The translations under genes were made by a program, and so were the position numbers. 27,452 nt of DNA from JBFXAN01 sp050184225 (GTDB lineage Bacteria; Chloroflexota; Dehalococcoidia; CAUJGQ01), in NCBI GenBank assembly GCA_050184225.1, contig JBFXAN010000082.1:1-27452 (forward strand), in the 5' to 3' direction. Every line of letters begins with the position of its first letter. Within the stretch, counting starts at the first letter, position 1. This document shows, piece after piece, positions 13,359 through 21,682 of the stretch. Under the pieces are notes generated by a model. That model was not told where the DNA came from. It saw nothing but the letters and a program-made list of their open reading frames with translations, and ran no database searches.

Positions 13359-15365
13359 TCAGGAGCCGATCCGCCTCTCTCCAGATGCCGCGGCTTTCCA
13401 CGCCATCACGACGCTCGGCCGCGGCATATTGGTGCCATCAGGCCAGGTGCTGACCGGCTCGTCCAGCGTGCCGCCCTCGCCGGGGTGCTGAATCGAGACG
13501 AACAGCGTCTCGTTGTCAGCGGAGAGGATGCCGGAGGCCGTCTCCGCCCCGAGAACGCCGCTGAGGAAGGGCTTGAGACGGCCGCGCTCTGGTCCTTCGG
13601 TCGGCACTGCATAGACCGTATCGTTGACATTGATCGTGCCCGGCTGACCGTCGGTCAAGATCCAGAGATTGCCGGCGCGGTCGACGACGAGATTATCCGG
13701 TGAGGAGATCGGCGCCAGATCGCGCGTTGGGTAGCCGGCGAAGTAGATGTCGGCATCGGTCTGCGGCCGGCCGCAGAGCATGAAGATTGACCAGGTGAAT
13801 CGGGTTGCCGTCGGATTGTCGCCGTTCTCGCGCAGCTCGATGATGTGCCCAAAGGTGTTGCGGGCGCGAGGGTTGGCCTTGTCCACCTGCGCCGCCGTCC
13901 GGTTGGTATTGTTCGTCATCGCCGCGTACAGCTTCTTGTTGACTGGGTTGAACTCGATATCCTCGGGCCGGTCCATCTTCGTGGCGCCGGCGGCGTCGCC
14001 CGCCTCACGGGCACGGATCAGCACGTCCGCTTGGGACAAGAACCCGTTCGCCTCGGTCAACGTGCCCTGACCCTGGACGAGCGGGATCCACTCGCCGGTG
14101 CCGTCGTCGTTGAACTTGGCGGCGTACAGTGTGCCGCGGTCGAGCAGATCAGCGTTGGCGGCGCGGTTGGACGCGCTGATCGCGCCGGCGGTGACGAACT
14201 TGTACATGTAGTCGAAGCGCTCGTCGTCGCCCATGTAGACACCGACCCGGCCATCGGTGCCGGTGATGAAGGTCGCGCCCTCGTGCTTGAAGCGGCCGAG
14301 CGCCGTCCGTTTCTTCGGTGTGGAAGTCGGGTCGGTGGGATCGATCTCGACCATCCAGCCGAAACGAAACGGCTCGTTCGGCTCCTGGGCGAGGTCGAAG
14401 CGGCGGTAGAAGGTTTCCCACTTCCGCTCGCTGTCGGCGGCGGTCAGGCCGTAACGCTTGTGCGTCGCCTTGCGCGGGTCGCCATCGTCCAGCCGGTCGT
14501 TGTTGGCGAAGTATTGATTGAAGTTTTCCTCGGCGGTAAGGATCGTGCCCCAGGGGGTTTGACCACCGGAGCAGTTGTTGAGCATGCCACGCACGCGCGT
14601 GCCACTGGGATCGTCCGACGTTTGCAGCCAGGCGTGTCCGGCCGCCGGGCCGGTGATTTGGATCTCGGTTTCGCCGGTCACGCGGCGGTTCAGCGGTGCG
14701 CCGACGACGTAGGACCAAGCGCCGCCGGCGCGTTCGATCTCCACCACGGTGAGGCCGTGCGCCGCCAGCTCGTGGTCGACCTGGGCCTTCGTCGGGCCGT
14801 CGCTATCGTAACCAGGGAACATGATCTCCGGGTTGGTGTACTCATGGTTCACCGCCAGCAGCGCCTGGTCGGCGTTCCCACCGGGCAAGGGGAAGAAGCC
14901 AATCCAGTCGTTGTTGTAGCCGAACTGGCGGGCGGCCGCGGCGGCAGACGGATTGCCGGGATCAAACGGCGGTGAGTCATCGAAGAGGGGGTCGCCCCAG
15001 CGGATCAACACATCGCTGGCGTAGCCGGGAGGGACGACGATGAAGTCCTTGGTTCCGAGGGCGATCTCTTGAAAGGTCAGCGCGCCTTCGGCGGACTGGG
15101 TCGCGGCTGTGCTCTCACCAAGCGGCGCAGCGACGGCCAGCGTGACACCCGCCGCCGCCGCGCCGCGAATGAGCGAGCGTCGGCTGACGAAGCGGCGCAT
15201 GACGTTTTCGAACGTATCGCTCGGCGTCTGGTTGGGCGCCGGATGGGCGCACTGGTTGCCGCACTTCCAGCGGCAGGTCTGCGCACCGGCGCCGTAGCGG
15301 GCGCAGCCATCGGCGTGATACAGCGGGATGACGTTCGAATTACTGGCGGGGTCGTTGGCTCCCAT
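13359..15365 (-). CDS. phoX: PhoX family (DUF839) Tat-exported alkaline phosphatase
   Basis: Large beta-propeller phosphatase of 668 residues that releases phosphate from organic phosphomonoesters outside the membrane, using a calcium/iron cofactor in studied members. ATG 15365 follows GGAGAGGG. A twin-arginine signal (SRRSLIRGAAAAGVTLAVAAPLG, Arg62-Arg63) comes after an unusual 60-residue leader with Cys21, Cys31, Cys35 and Cys39 in CRWKCGNQCAHPAPN. Family landmarks are GMLNNCSGGQTPWGTILTAEENFNQYF, FKHEGATF, RPEDIEFNP, and near the end SADNETLFVSIQHPGE. Five PHO-box-like repeats lie 49-98 nt upstream of the start, and it is probably a phosphate-starvation gene. Phosphatase activity is inferred from the family. 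Confidence 0.9.
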   Translation of the reverse strand: MGANDPASNSNVIPLYHADGCARYGAGAQTCRWKCGNQCAHPAPNQTPSDTFENVMRRFVSRRSLIRGAAAAGVTLAVAAPLGESTAATQSAEGALTFQEIALGTKDFIVVPPGYASDVLIRWGDPLFDDSPPFDPGNPSAAAAARQFGYNNDWIGFFPLPGGNADQALLAVNHEYTNPEIMFPGYDSDGPTKAQVDHELAAHGLTVVEIERAGGAWSYVVGAPLNRRVTGETEIQITGPAAGHAWLQTSDDPSGTRVRGMLNNCSGGQTPWGTILTAEENFNQYFANNDRLDDGDPRKATHKRYGLTAADSERKWETFYRRFDLAQEPNEPFRFGWMVEIDPTDPTSTPKKRTALGRFKHEGATFITGTDGRVGVYMGDDERFDYMYKFVTAGAISASNRAANADLLDRGTLYAAKFNDDGTGEWIPLVQGQGTLTEANGFLSQADVLIRAREAGDAAGATKMDRPEDIEFNPVNKKLYAAMTNNTNRTAAQVDKANPRARNTFGHIIELRENGDNPTATRFTWSIFMLCGRPQTDADIYFAGYPTRDLAPISSPDNLVVDRAGNLWILTDGQPGTINVNDTVYAVPTEGPERGRLKPFLSGVLGAETASGILSADNETLFVSIQHPGEGGTLDEPVSTWPDGTNMPRPSVVMAWKAAASGERRIGS

Positions 15366-15413
15366 ACCCTCTCCTCGTCTGCAGGTGCAGTCAAAGACAG
15401 GGGACGAGGAAGC

Positions 15414-15463
15414 GGTTAACATCCGGTTGTCGCCGGTGATCGTTGGGTTAATGGGCGGTCAAC
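15414..15463 (-). promoter_or_regulatory. PHO-box-like array of five direct heptamer repeats upstream of phoX
   Basis: Read on the minus strand: GTTGACC (15463-15457), ATTAACC (15452-15446), GATCACC (15441-15435), GACAACC (15431-15425), GTTAACC (15420-15414). Starts are 11, 11, 10 and 11 nt apart, all end in ACC, and the array is 49 nt upstream of the phoX ATG. The GTTAACC/GTTCACC heptamer in 11-nt units is the layout of PhoP boxes in Streptomyces and PhoB boxes in general. Regulation by phosphate is inferred. Confidence 0.65.
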
Positions 15464-15507
15464 GTTGGCGTGCCCGTGGGTGCCGAACGGCGCGGAGAAA
15501 ACGAGGC

Positions 15508-15532
15508 CGGGACGGGTCTGAAACCCGTCCCG
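15508..15532 (-). terminator. Probable terminator of tRNA-Pro
   Basis: CGGGACGGGT (15508-15517) and ACCCGTCCCG (15523-15532) form a perfect 10-bp stem with a 5-nt loop. On the minus strand it is followed by GCCTCGTTTTCT, a T-rich tail, 36 nt after the mature tRNA 3' end. The stem also resembles a common interspersed GGGACGGGT palindrome, so repeat origin is possible. Confidence 0.6.
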
Positions 15533-15567
15533 ACGAAATGCCAACCGGACCTGAGAAGCGTCTTTGG

Positions 15568-15644
<77 letters not shown>

Positions 15645-15686
15645 ATGCCCGAACAAAGGCAATGCGCCATCATCGGCGCATCTATT

Positions 15687-15716
15687 ACTGTAGCATCCCG
15701 GCCGATTCCGTGTCGA
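15687..15716 (-). promoter_or_regulatory. Candidate promoter of tRNA-Pro
   Basis: On the minus strand TCGACA (15716-15711) and TACAGT (15692-15687) are 18 nt apart. The predicted leader contains a 7-bp hairpin, ATGCGCC/GGCGCAT (15662-15681), just before the tRNA. Confidence 0.4.
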
Positions 15717-16017
15717 GAGCAATGCACGGGATCGATGGAAGCGGCACGTGGTCGCGCCCGCCTCGATCGCCCGCGGCCAAGCCAGCGCCTACAGGCCGTC
15801 CCCCGCCCAATCTCCAGCCTTTCCCCGATAGCGCGGCGGCGTCCGGACGCTGATGCTCGCGATCAGCGCACATCTACCCGATCGTGAAGGGTTGGAACGA
15901 CACGGTCCGCTGGTGTGGGCCGCGTGCCGAGATTCTGAACGTCACATGGGGGTTCGCCGCGGCGCGGCCCGCGGGCTGATAGCGACGTTCGCAAGCAAGA
16001 ACGAGGAGGAGCCAGCC
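15717..16017. other. Non-coding leader region ahead of the arylsulfatase
   Basis: About 300 nt without a supported gene. The arylsulfatase frame is open back to 15853, but those residues look non-native (VWAACRDSERHMGVRRGAARG) and have no ribosome binding site. Nothing resembling a sulfur- or phosphate-control site is recognisable, and no confident promoter was found. Confidence 0.4.
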
Positions 16018-18402
16018 GTGACCAACCAGCATGACCTGCTTCAGCGCGAGAACCTGCCGATCCCCGACCGGGCATATGCGGGCTTCGTCACCTACGACGC
16101 CAAGGACCCGGAGACCAGCTTTCCCAAGATCGAGCCGCTGCGGCCACCGGCAGGGGCGCCGAACGTGCTGATCGTGCTGATTGACGACACCGGCTTCGGC
16201 GCGTCGAGCGCGTTCGGCGGGCCGTGTCAGACGCCGACGGCGGAGCGGCTGGCGGCGGAGGGGCTGAAGTACACGCGCTTCCACACGACGGCGCTCTGCT
16301 CGCCGACACGGGCGGCACTGCTCTCCGGGCGGAATCACCACTCGGTGGGGATGGGCGGCATTACCGAGATCGCCACCGGGGCGCCCGGCTACACCTCGCT
16401 CCGGCCGAACACGATGGCGCCGCTGCCGGAGGTGCTGAAGCTCAATGGCTACTCGACCGCCCAGCTGGGCAAGTGCCACGAGGTGCCGGTCTGGGAGACG
16501 AGCCCGATGGGGCCGTTCGACCACTGGCCACATCCCGGCGGCGGCTTCGAATACTTCTACGGCTTCATCGGCGGCGAGACCAACCAGTACTACCCGGCGC
16601 TCTACGAGTTCAACAAGCCCGTCGAGCCGCCCGCAACGCCGGAGGAGGGTTACCACCTCACCGAAGACCTGGCGAACAAAGCGATCACCTGGGTACGGCA
16701 ACAGAAGTCGCTGATGCCGGACAAGCCCTTCTTCATGTACTTCGCCCCCGGCGCCACCCACGCCCCACACCACGTCCCGGCCGAGTGGTCCGCGAAATAC
16801 AAGGGGAAGTTCGACCACGGTTGGGACGCCCAGCGTGAGCAGACCTTCGCCCGCCAGAAGGAACTGGGCGTCATTCCCCCCGACGCGGTCCTCACCGAGC
16901 GTCACAAGGAGATCCCCGCCTGGGAGGAGATACCGGACGACCTCAAGCCGGTGCTGGCCCGCCAGATGGAGATCTACGCCGGCTTCTTGGAGCACACCGA
17001 CCATCACGTCGGTCGGCTGATCGATACGCTTGCCGACCTCGGCATCCTCGATGACACACTCGTCTACTACATCATCGGCGACAATGGAGCGAGCGCCGAG
17101 GGCGATCTGCACGGTTCGTTCAACGAACTCATCAACCTCAACGGGGCTGCCGCCCTGCAGACGACCGAGTTCATGGCAGCGCGTATCGACGACTTCGGCA
17201 CGCCGAAGGCGTACAACCACTACGCGGTGGGCTGGGCGCACGCGATGTGTACGCCTTACCAGTGGACGAAGCAGGTCGCCTCACATTGGGGCGGCACGCG
17301 CAATGGCACGATCGTCCACTGGCCGAACAGCATCAAGTCCAGGGGCGAGGTGCGCAACCAGTTCCACCACGTGATCGACGTGGCGCCGACCGTGCTGGAG
17401 GCGGCGGGCCTTCCCGCGCCTGCCTTCGTCAACGGTGTCCAGCAGGCGCCACTGGAAGGCGTCAGCATGGCGTACACGTTCGATGACGCCACAGCCGCCG
17501 AGCGGCACACCACGCAGTACTTCGAGCTGGGCGGCACCCGTGGCATCTATCACCAGGGCTGGTCGGCCGTGACCATACATCGCGTGCCGTGGGTATTGGC
17601 GGCGGGGACCAAGCTGCCCGCCTTTGACGACGACATCTGGGAGCTCTACGACGGCAGCAAGGATTGGACGCAGGCGCATGACCTCTCTGGGGAGATGCCG
17701 GAGAAGCTGCACGAGTTGCAGCGGATGTTCCTGCTGGAGGCGACGAAGCACAACGTCCTGCCGCTGGACGATCGCACGGTGGAGAAATTCAACTCGGATC
17801 TGGCAGGCCGCCCGACGCTGGTCAGGGGTGACTCGCAGCTCCTGTTTGGCGGTATGGGCCGGCTCTCCGAGAACTCCGTCCTGAACGTGAAGAACAAATC
17901 ACACAGCGTGACCGCTGAGGTGGTCGTACCCGACGGCGCCGCGTCAGGCCTGTCCGGCGTGATCGTCGCCCAGGGCGGGGCGTTCGGTGGTTGGAGCCTC
18001 TACGTAAACGAGAGCAAGCCGGCATACCAGTACAACCTCTTCGGCCTCCAGCGCTTCACCGTGGAGGGCGCCGCAGCCGTGCCCGCCGGGACGCATCAGG
18101 TGCGGATGGAGTTCGCCTACGACGGTGGCGGGTTGGGGAAGGGCGGCACGGTGACGCTCTACATCGACGGCGCCAAGGCCGGCGAGGGGCGGGTCGAGGG
18201 CACGGTGCCGATGATCTTCTCGACCGACGAGACACTGGACATCGGCGTGGACAGCGCCTCACCGGTGAGCGATGCCTACACCCCCGAGGAGAGCCGGTTC
18301 AGCGGAACCGTCACCTGGGTGCAGATCGACCTCGGCAAGGACGACCACGACCACCTGATCTCACCCGAGGAACGCCTGAAGATCGCGATGACCAAGCAAT
18401 AG
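16018..18402 (+). CDS. Arylsulfatase (Cys-type, formylglycine-dependent)
   Basis: Sulfatase of 794 residues that hydrolyses sulfate esters. GTG 16018 is chosen because GAGGAG lies just upstream and the protein then starts TNQHDLLQRENLPIPDRAY, the usual start of this long family. The metal site opens with NVLIVLIDDTGFG (Asp56, Asp57). The modification site is C94-S-P-T-R98, where Cys would become formylglycine. The metal-binding pair GDNG is at about 355-356, and other core motifs are ATHAPHH and DHHVGRLIDTL. After residue 600 a C-terminal jelly-roll-like domain follows (KSHSVTAEVVVP, GTVTLYIDGAKAGEGRVEG). No signal peptide is visible, so the protein is probably cytoplasmic. No formylglycine-generating enzyme is in the window. 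A DUF1254/DUF1214 gene follows at 49 nt, probably in one transcript. Confidence 0.92.
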   Translation: MTNQHDLLQRENLPIPDRAYAGFVTYDAKDPETSFPKIEPLRPPAGAPNVLIVLIDDTGFGASSAFGGPCQTPTAERLAAEGLKYTRFHTTALCSPTRAALLSGRNHHSVGMGGITEIATGAPGYTSLRPNTMAPLPEVLKLNGYSTAQLGKCHEVPVWETSPMGPFDHWPHPGGGFEYFYGFIGGETNQYYPALYEFNKPVEPPATPEEGYHLTEDLANKAITWVRQQKSLMPDKPFFMYFAPGATHAPHHVPAEWSAKYKGKFDHGWDAQREQTFARQKELGVIPPDAVLTERHKEIPAWEEIPDDLKPVLARQMEIYAGFLEHTDHHVGRLIDTLADLGILDDTLVYYIIGDNGASAEGDLHGSFNELINLNGAAALQTTEFMAARIDDFGTPKAYNHYAVGWAHAMCTPYQWTKQVASHWGGTRNGTIVHWPNSIKSRGEVRNQFHHVIDVAPTVLEAAGLPAPAFVNGVQQAPLEGVSMAYTFDDATAAERHTTQYFELGGTRGIYHQGWSAVTIHRVPWVLAAGTKLPAFDDDIWELYDGSKDWTQAHDLSGEMPEKLHELQRMFLLEATKHNVLPLDDRTVEKFNSDLAGRPTLVRGDSQLLFGGMGRLSENSVLNVKNKSHSVTAEVVVPDGAASGLSGVIVAQGGAFGGWSLYVNESKPAYQYNLFGLQRFTVEGAAAVPAGTHQVRMEFAYDGGGLGKGGTVTLYIDGAKAGEGRVEGTVPMIFSTDETLDIGVDSASPVSDAYTPEESRFSGTVTWVQIDLGKDDHDHLISPEERLKIAMTKQ

Positions 18403-18451
18403 GCGCCGGCTGCTCGGCTGTCGAGATGTAGAGGTACGATGAGGAGCAGAC

Positions 18452-19420
18452 ATGGCCAACCTGCCCACTACTGAACCCACCCCCGTCACCGCCGACAACT
18501 TCTGCCGCGCCGAGAGCGACATGTACTTTGCCATGTTCGCGAAGCGCGGCGCCTTTGGCCGGTTTTACCACTGGCGCGAGCTGCCACTCGAAGACACCGG
18601 TGTGCGCCCCAACCGCGACACGCTCTACTCGGAAGCGGTCTTTGACCTTGACGCGGGACCGGTGGTGATCACCGTGCCCGACCCGGGCGACCGGTTCTTG
18701 TCGATGCTGGTCATCGACGAGGACCATTTCGCCGTTATGGTCGTCTACGGCGGGGGACGTCACATCCTAACCAAAGAGCATGCCGACACGCGCTACGTTT
18801 TCGCCGCGGTTCGCATCCTCGTCGATCCGAATAATCCTGAGGACATCGAAGCAGTCCATGCACTGCAGGATGCGCTCACCGCGAGCCAGCCGAAGACCGG
18901 CAGCTTCGAGGTGCCGAACTGGGATCAGGTGAGCCAGAAGAAGGTCCGCAATGCGCTCCTGACGCTCAGCGCAACGCTCCCTGACCTGAGAAAGGGGGGT
19001 GGGAGCCGGGATGAGGTCGATCCGGTGCGGCACCTGATCGCCACGGCGTCGGGCTGGGGCCTCAATCCCGACAAGGATGCCATCTATCTCAGCGTCACGC
19101 CGCTTGAGAATGACGGTATCCAGGTCTATACGCTCAGCGTACCGGGCGCGGTGCCGGTGGACAGCTTCTGGTCGATCAGCGTCTACGACGCGGACGGCCA
19201 CTTCGTCAAGAACGAGCTCGACGCATACACGCGCAACAGCCTGACGGCGACCAAAGCCACCGACGGGTCGGTGACGGTGCAGTTCGGCGGCTGCGACGGC
19301 CGCACGCCGAACTGCCTGCCGATCGCACCGGGTTGGAACTACATGGTGCGGCTCTATCGGCCACGCCCCGAGGTGCTCGACGGCACCTGGCGCTTTCCCG
19401 CGGCGCAGCTGCGCCGGTGA
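18452..19420 (+). CDS. DUF1254/DUF1214 domain protein
   Basis: Protein of 322 residues with both domains of the DUF1254-DUF1214 family, whose function is unknown. The first part holds GVRPNRDTLYSEAVFDLDAGPVVITVPDPGDRFLSMLVIDED (DUF1254 pattern). The C-terminal part holds VDSFWSISVYDADGHFVKNELDAYTRNS and LPIAPGWNYMVRLYRPRPEVLDGTWRFPAAQ (DUF1214 pattern). A charged helical linker joins them. Unlike many relatives it has no signal peptide, matching the unexported sulfatase upstream. ATG 18452 has GAGGAG 5 nt upstream. The 49-nt gap to the sulfatase suggests one operon, so it may assist sulfate-ester metabolism, but this is context only. Confidence 0.85.
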   Translation: MANLPTTEPTPVTADNFCRAESDMYFAMFAKRGAFGRFYHWRELPLEDTGVRPNRDTLYSEAVFDLDAGPVVITVPDPGDRFLSMLVIDEDHFAVMVVYGGGRHILTKEHADTRYVFAAVRILVDPNNPEDIEAVHALQDALTASQPKTGSFEVPNWDQVSQKKVRNALLTLSATLPDLRKGGGSRDEVDPVRHLIATASGWGLNPDKDAIYLSVTPLENDGIQVYTLSVPGAVPVDSFWSISVYDADGHFVKNELDAYTRNSLTATKATDGSVTVQFGGCDGRTPNCLPIAPGWNYMVRLYRPRPEVLDGTWRFPAAQLRR

Positions 19421-19449
19421 CCACAACACACTCGTTCTCCATACACTTC

Positions 19450-19731
19450 CTACAGTCGGCGTTCCATTCGACCGTGGACGTCGCGGCGGTGCGCTACGAT
19501 CACGACCGTGACGACCCGTGTGTCATCATCAACGCCATAGACCACGCGATAGTCACCGACACGAATGCGGTAATAGCCTGGGTAGCCTTTGATCGGCTCG
19601 ACTCCGGCCGGGTGGGGATTCGCGACAAGGGCTTCTATGCGGTCAAGGATATGCGTTTACGTCTGACGTGAGAGACGATCGAGATCCTTATCGACTGCCG
19701 GAAGAGCCCCACCGGTGTAGTCCGGCGGCAC
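19450..19731 (-). pseudogene. RelE/ParE-type toxin with internal stop codon
   Basis: Remnant of a RelE/ParE superfamily toxin, which in working form would be an mRNA interferase or gyrase poison. The frame starts with GTG 19731, one codon after the antitoxin stop (TAG TCC GTG). It reads PAVDKDLDRLSRQT, then TAA at 19657-19659, then continues in the same frame THILDRIEALVANPHPAGVEPIKG and YYRIRVGDYRVVYGVDDD, ending AHRRDVHGRMERRL, all standard RelE landmarks. Changing the TAA to CAA would give SRQTQTHILDRIEAL, a normal family sequence, so one C-to-T change explains the break. Total length with the stop read through is 93 codons, normal for the family. No in-frame start downstream would restore a full domain. 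Confidence 0.75.
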
Positions 19732-19734
19732 GGA

Positions 19735-20002
19735 CTACAGCCCTCGCTTGGCTCGGAGTTCCGCGAGTGAGAGGTGACGCTGATTGCTCGGATCAACCAG
19801 GCGGCGATCAATCTCCCGCGCGTCGAGATAGTCCTCAATCGCTGCTGGGGAGCCGGAGATCGTCACGCCATCTTCGAGAACGACCGCCCGCCTGTGAGAA
19901 ATGAATCGGTCGGCGCGATCGCGGCGGACATACTGCCCGCCGGCCCTCTTCTTCGCCGGGCTGTTCTGGCGTGTCTTCGGCTTGAGGGGGCGTCGCGCGC
20001 AT
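19735..20002 (-). pseudogene. Antitoxin-like gene with probable frameshift
   Basis: Partner of the broken toxin. The downstream frame, read from about 19985, reads LKPKTRQNSPAKKRAGGQY and ends IDRRLVDPSNQRHLSLAELRAKRGL, like RelB/Phd-type antitoxins. That frame has no usable start. The only ATG near the promoter-like TATACT (20017-20012) is at 20002, one base out of frame. Removing one base from the run of five Cs (19986-19990) joins them as MRATPLKPKTRQNSPAKK, giving an 88-residue antitoxin. The frameshift could be real decay or a homopolymer sequencing error. The separate nonsense codon in the toxin favours real decay. Confidence 0.6.
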
Positions 20003-20011
20003 CGTTGTCTT

Positions 20012-20017
20012 AGTATA
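20012..20017 (-). promoter_or_regulatory. -10 box of the broken toxin-antitoxin locus
   Basis: On the minus strand TATACT lies 9 nt before the ATG at 20002, so the transcript would be nearly leaderless. No good -35 is seen. It supports 20002 as the original start. Confidence 0.4.
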
Positions 20018-20120
20018 CCAGGCCCGTTGACGCCGGCATGATGCGATGACGCTGGCGATACCGCCGTTCTAACGCCGCGACGGCTCGCGCCTCGATCGCG
20101 TTCTCGATACGCTCGATCGC

Positions 20121-21236
20121 ATGAACGACGCATACGACGTGATCGTGATCGGCGCGGGGATGGTGGGGGCGGCGGCAGCGTACCGGCTCGCGGACGCGGG
20201 GTGGCGCGTGCTGCTGATCGAGGCGCACGAACCGGCGTCGGGCGCGAGTGGCAACTCTTTCTCGTGGCTGAATGCCGTCAGCAAGGAACCGGAGGCGTAT
20301 CACCGGCTCAACGCCGATGGGTTGGCCGAGTACGCGGGGCTCGCCGAGGAGCTGGGCGTCGAGATCGGGCTGCGCGGCGGCGGCTCGTTGCAGTGGGGCG
20401 GTTCCGATGACAGTCAGGCGCGGATGCGCGACCGGACCGGCAGGCTGGCGGCGCGCGGCTATCCGGCGGCGTGGATCAGCCGAGCGGAGGCGCTGCGGCT
20501 CGAGCCGGGGCTGGCGATCGGGGAAGCAGTCGAGGGCGTCGCCTACCATCCCGGCGATGGCTGGGTGGATGCGCCGCGGCTGGCGCGGGCCTTTGTCAAT
20601 CGAACGCTGGCCGAGGGCGCGGACCTCTGGCGGGGTGCCCGCGTTCGTGCGTTGCGCTTAGACGACGGCCGGGTGACCGGGGTCGACACGGATCGAGGCG
20701 AGGTGCGGGCCGGGCAGGTGCTGCTCTGTGCCGGTACGGGTACGCCGGCGCTGCTGGCGCCGCTCGGTGTGCAGCTGCCGGTGCGGTCGGTGCCCGGCCT
20801 GCTGGCCGTGACATCGCCGGTCGCGGAGCAGCTTGGCCGGGTCGTCTACGCGCCGGGCGTGCATCTTCGACCAGATGTGGACGGCGGCCTGCGGTTCGGC
20901 GCGGACGATATCGACGACCTGACGAGCGAGATCACGCCCGCGGAGCCGGTACCGGACTTCGCGCAGCCGCTTCTGGAGCGCGCGCAGGCGGTCTATCCTC
21001 CGGCCCGCGACGCGCGGATCGTCCGTGTGCACATCGGCGTGCGGCCGGTGCCGGAAGACGGCCTGACGGTCGCCGGTCCGGTGCCCGGCGTGGGCAACGC
21101 CTGGGTGATCGTCACCCACAGCGGCATCACGATGGGGCCGCTCCTCGGCCGGCTGATCGCCGAGGAGATGACCGGCGGCCCGATGGACCCACGGCTGGCG
21201 CCGTTCCGACCGGAGCGATTTGCCGCATCGCGCTGA
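20121..21236 (+). CDS. FAD-dependent oxidoreductase (DAO family)
   Basis: Flavoprotein of 371 residues of the D-amino-acid oxidase/glycine oxidase (DAO) family, oxidising amines or amino acids with FAD in the cytoplasm. The FAD-binding Rossmann fold opens the protein: YDVIVIGAGMVGAAAAYRLADAGWRVLLIEA (GxGxxG about residues 11-16). ASGASGNSFSWLNA is the typical second flavin contact. The middle has DAPRLARAFVNRTLAEGADLW, GQVLLCAGTGTPALL marks the second flavin contact, and RPVPEDGLTVAGPVPGVGNAWVIVTHSGITMGPLLGRLIAEEM is the conserved C-terminus. The substrate is unknown. No ribosome binding site is clear at the ATG. It is divergent from the broken toxin-antitoxin locus and upstream of the DUF433 operon. 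Confidence 0.88.
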   Translation: MNDAYDVIVIGAGMVGAAAAYRLADAGWRVLLIEAHEPASGASGNSFSWLNAVSKEPEAYHRLNADGLAEYAGLAEELGVEIGLRGGGSLQWGGSDDSQARMRDRTGRLAARGYPAAWISRAEALRLEPGLAIGEAVEGVAYHPGDGWVDAPRLARAFVNRTLAEGADLWRGARVRALRLDDGRVTGVDTDRGEVRAGQVLLCAGTGTPALLAPLGVQLPVRSVPGLLAVTSPVAEQLGRVVYAPGVHLRPDVDGGLRFGADDIDDLTSEITPAEPVPDFAQPLLERAQAVYPPARDARIVRVHIGVRPVPEDGLTVAGPVPGVGNAWVIVTHSGITMGPLLGRLIAEEMTGGPMDPRLAPFRPERFAASR

Positions 21237-21296
21237 ACTGAAACTATATCGTTGTATGTCGGGTAGGGCCACCAGCGACTTTGATACGATTTGAGG

Positions 21297-21322
21297 GCGC
21301 GGAACCAGAGAGGGTTCCGCGC
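21297..21322 (+). promoter_or_regulatory. Perfect hairpin in the leader of the DUF433/DUF5615 operon
   Basis: GCGCGGAACC (21297-21306) and GGTTCCGCGC (21313-21322) form an exact 10-bp stem with a 6-nt loop. It ends 2 nt before GGAGG (21325-21329), the likely ribosome binding site of the antitoxin gene. It may modulate translation, be an operator for the complex, or terminate an upstream transcript; no T-run follows. Confidence 0.55.
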
Positions 21323-21337
21323 CCGGAGGCTGAGGTC

Positions 21338-21682
21338 ATGAAGACGCTCACGCTACACCCGCCGCCGCTGCCCTTGGCGATCGACGCAGACGGTGTTGTG
21401 CGCGTGGCTGGAACGCGCATCCCGATCGACATGGTTATCTACGCATATACACACGGGGATACCGCCGAGGAGATCGTACAACAATACGATGTCCTCCAAC
21501 TCGCCGATGTCTACGCTGTCATCAGCTACTTTCTCCGCAACCAGGGTGAGGTGGAGGCGTATCTGCGAGAGCGCGAACGCGAGGCCGACATCATCCGCCG
21601 CGAGATGGAAGCTCGATTTCCGCAAGATGGTATCAAGGCACGCCTGCTCGCCCGCCGCCCACGGTCAGGTCATGACCAGTGA
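21338..21682 (+). CDS. DUF433 family antitoxin-like protein
   Basis: Protein of 114 residues of the DUF433 family, small helical DNA-binding-type proteins paired with PIN-like toxins. ATG 21338 is chosen over the longer frame because GGAGG lies upstream and family members begin near the conserved core. The core reads LAIDADGVVRVAGTRIPIDMVIYAYTHGDTAEEIVQQYDVLQLADVYAVISYFLRNQGEVEAYL, the complete DUF433 pattern. A basic tail (ARRPRSGHDQ) follows. The stop overlaps the next start by 4 nt (GTGA), typical of toxin-antitoxin pairs. Antitoxin role is inferred from the DUF5615 partner. Confidence 0.88.
   Translation: MKTLTLHPPPLPLAIDADGVVRVAGTRIPIDMVIYAYTHGDTAEEIVQQYDVLQLADVYAVISYFLRNQGEVEAYLREREREADIIRREMEARFPQDGIKARLLARRPRSGHDQ

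Noticed and set aside
13845..14975. Plus-strand open frame of 376 codons opposite phoX
   Set aside because: Antisense shadow; Gly/Val/Arg-rich with no domain, while phoX is complete on the other strand.
15874..17241. Long open frame (455 codons) on the minus strand opposite the arylsulfatase
   Set aside because: It is antisense to a gene with full sulfatase motifs, has no family resemblance and reflects high GC at third codon positions.
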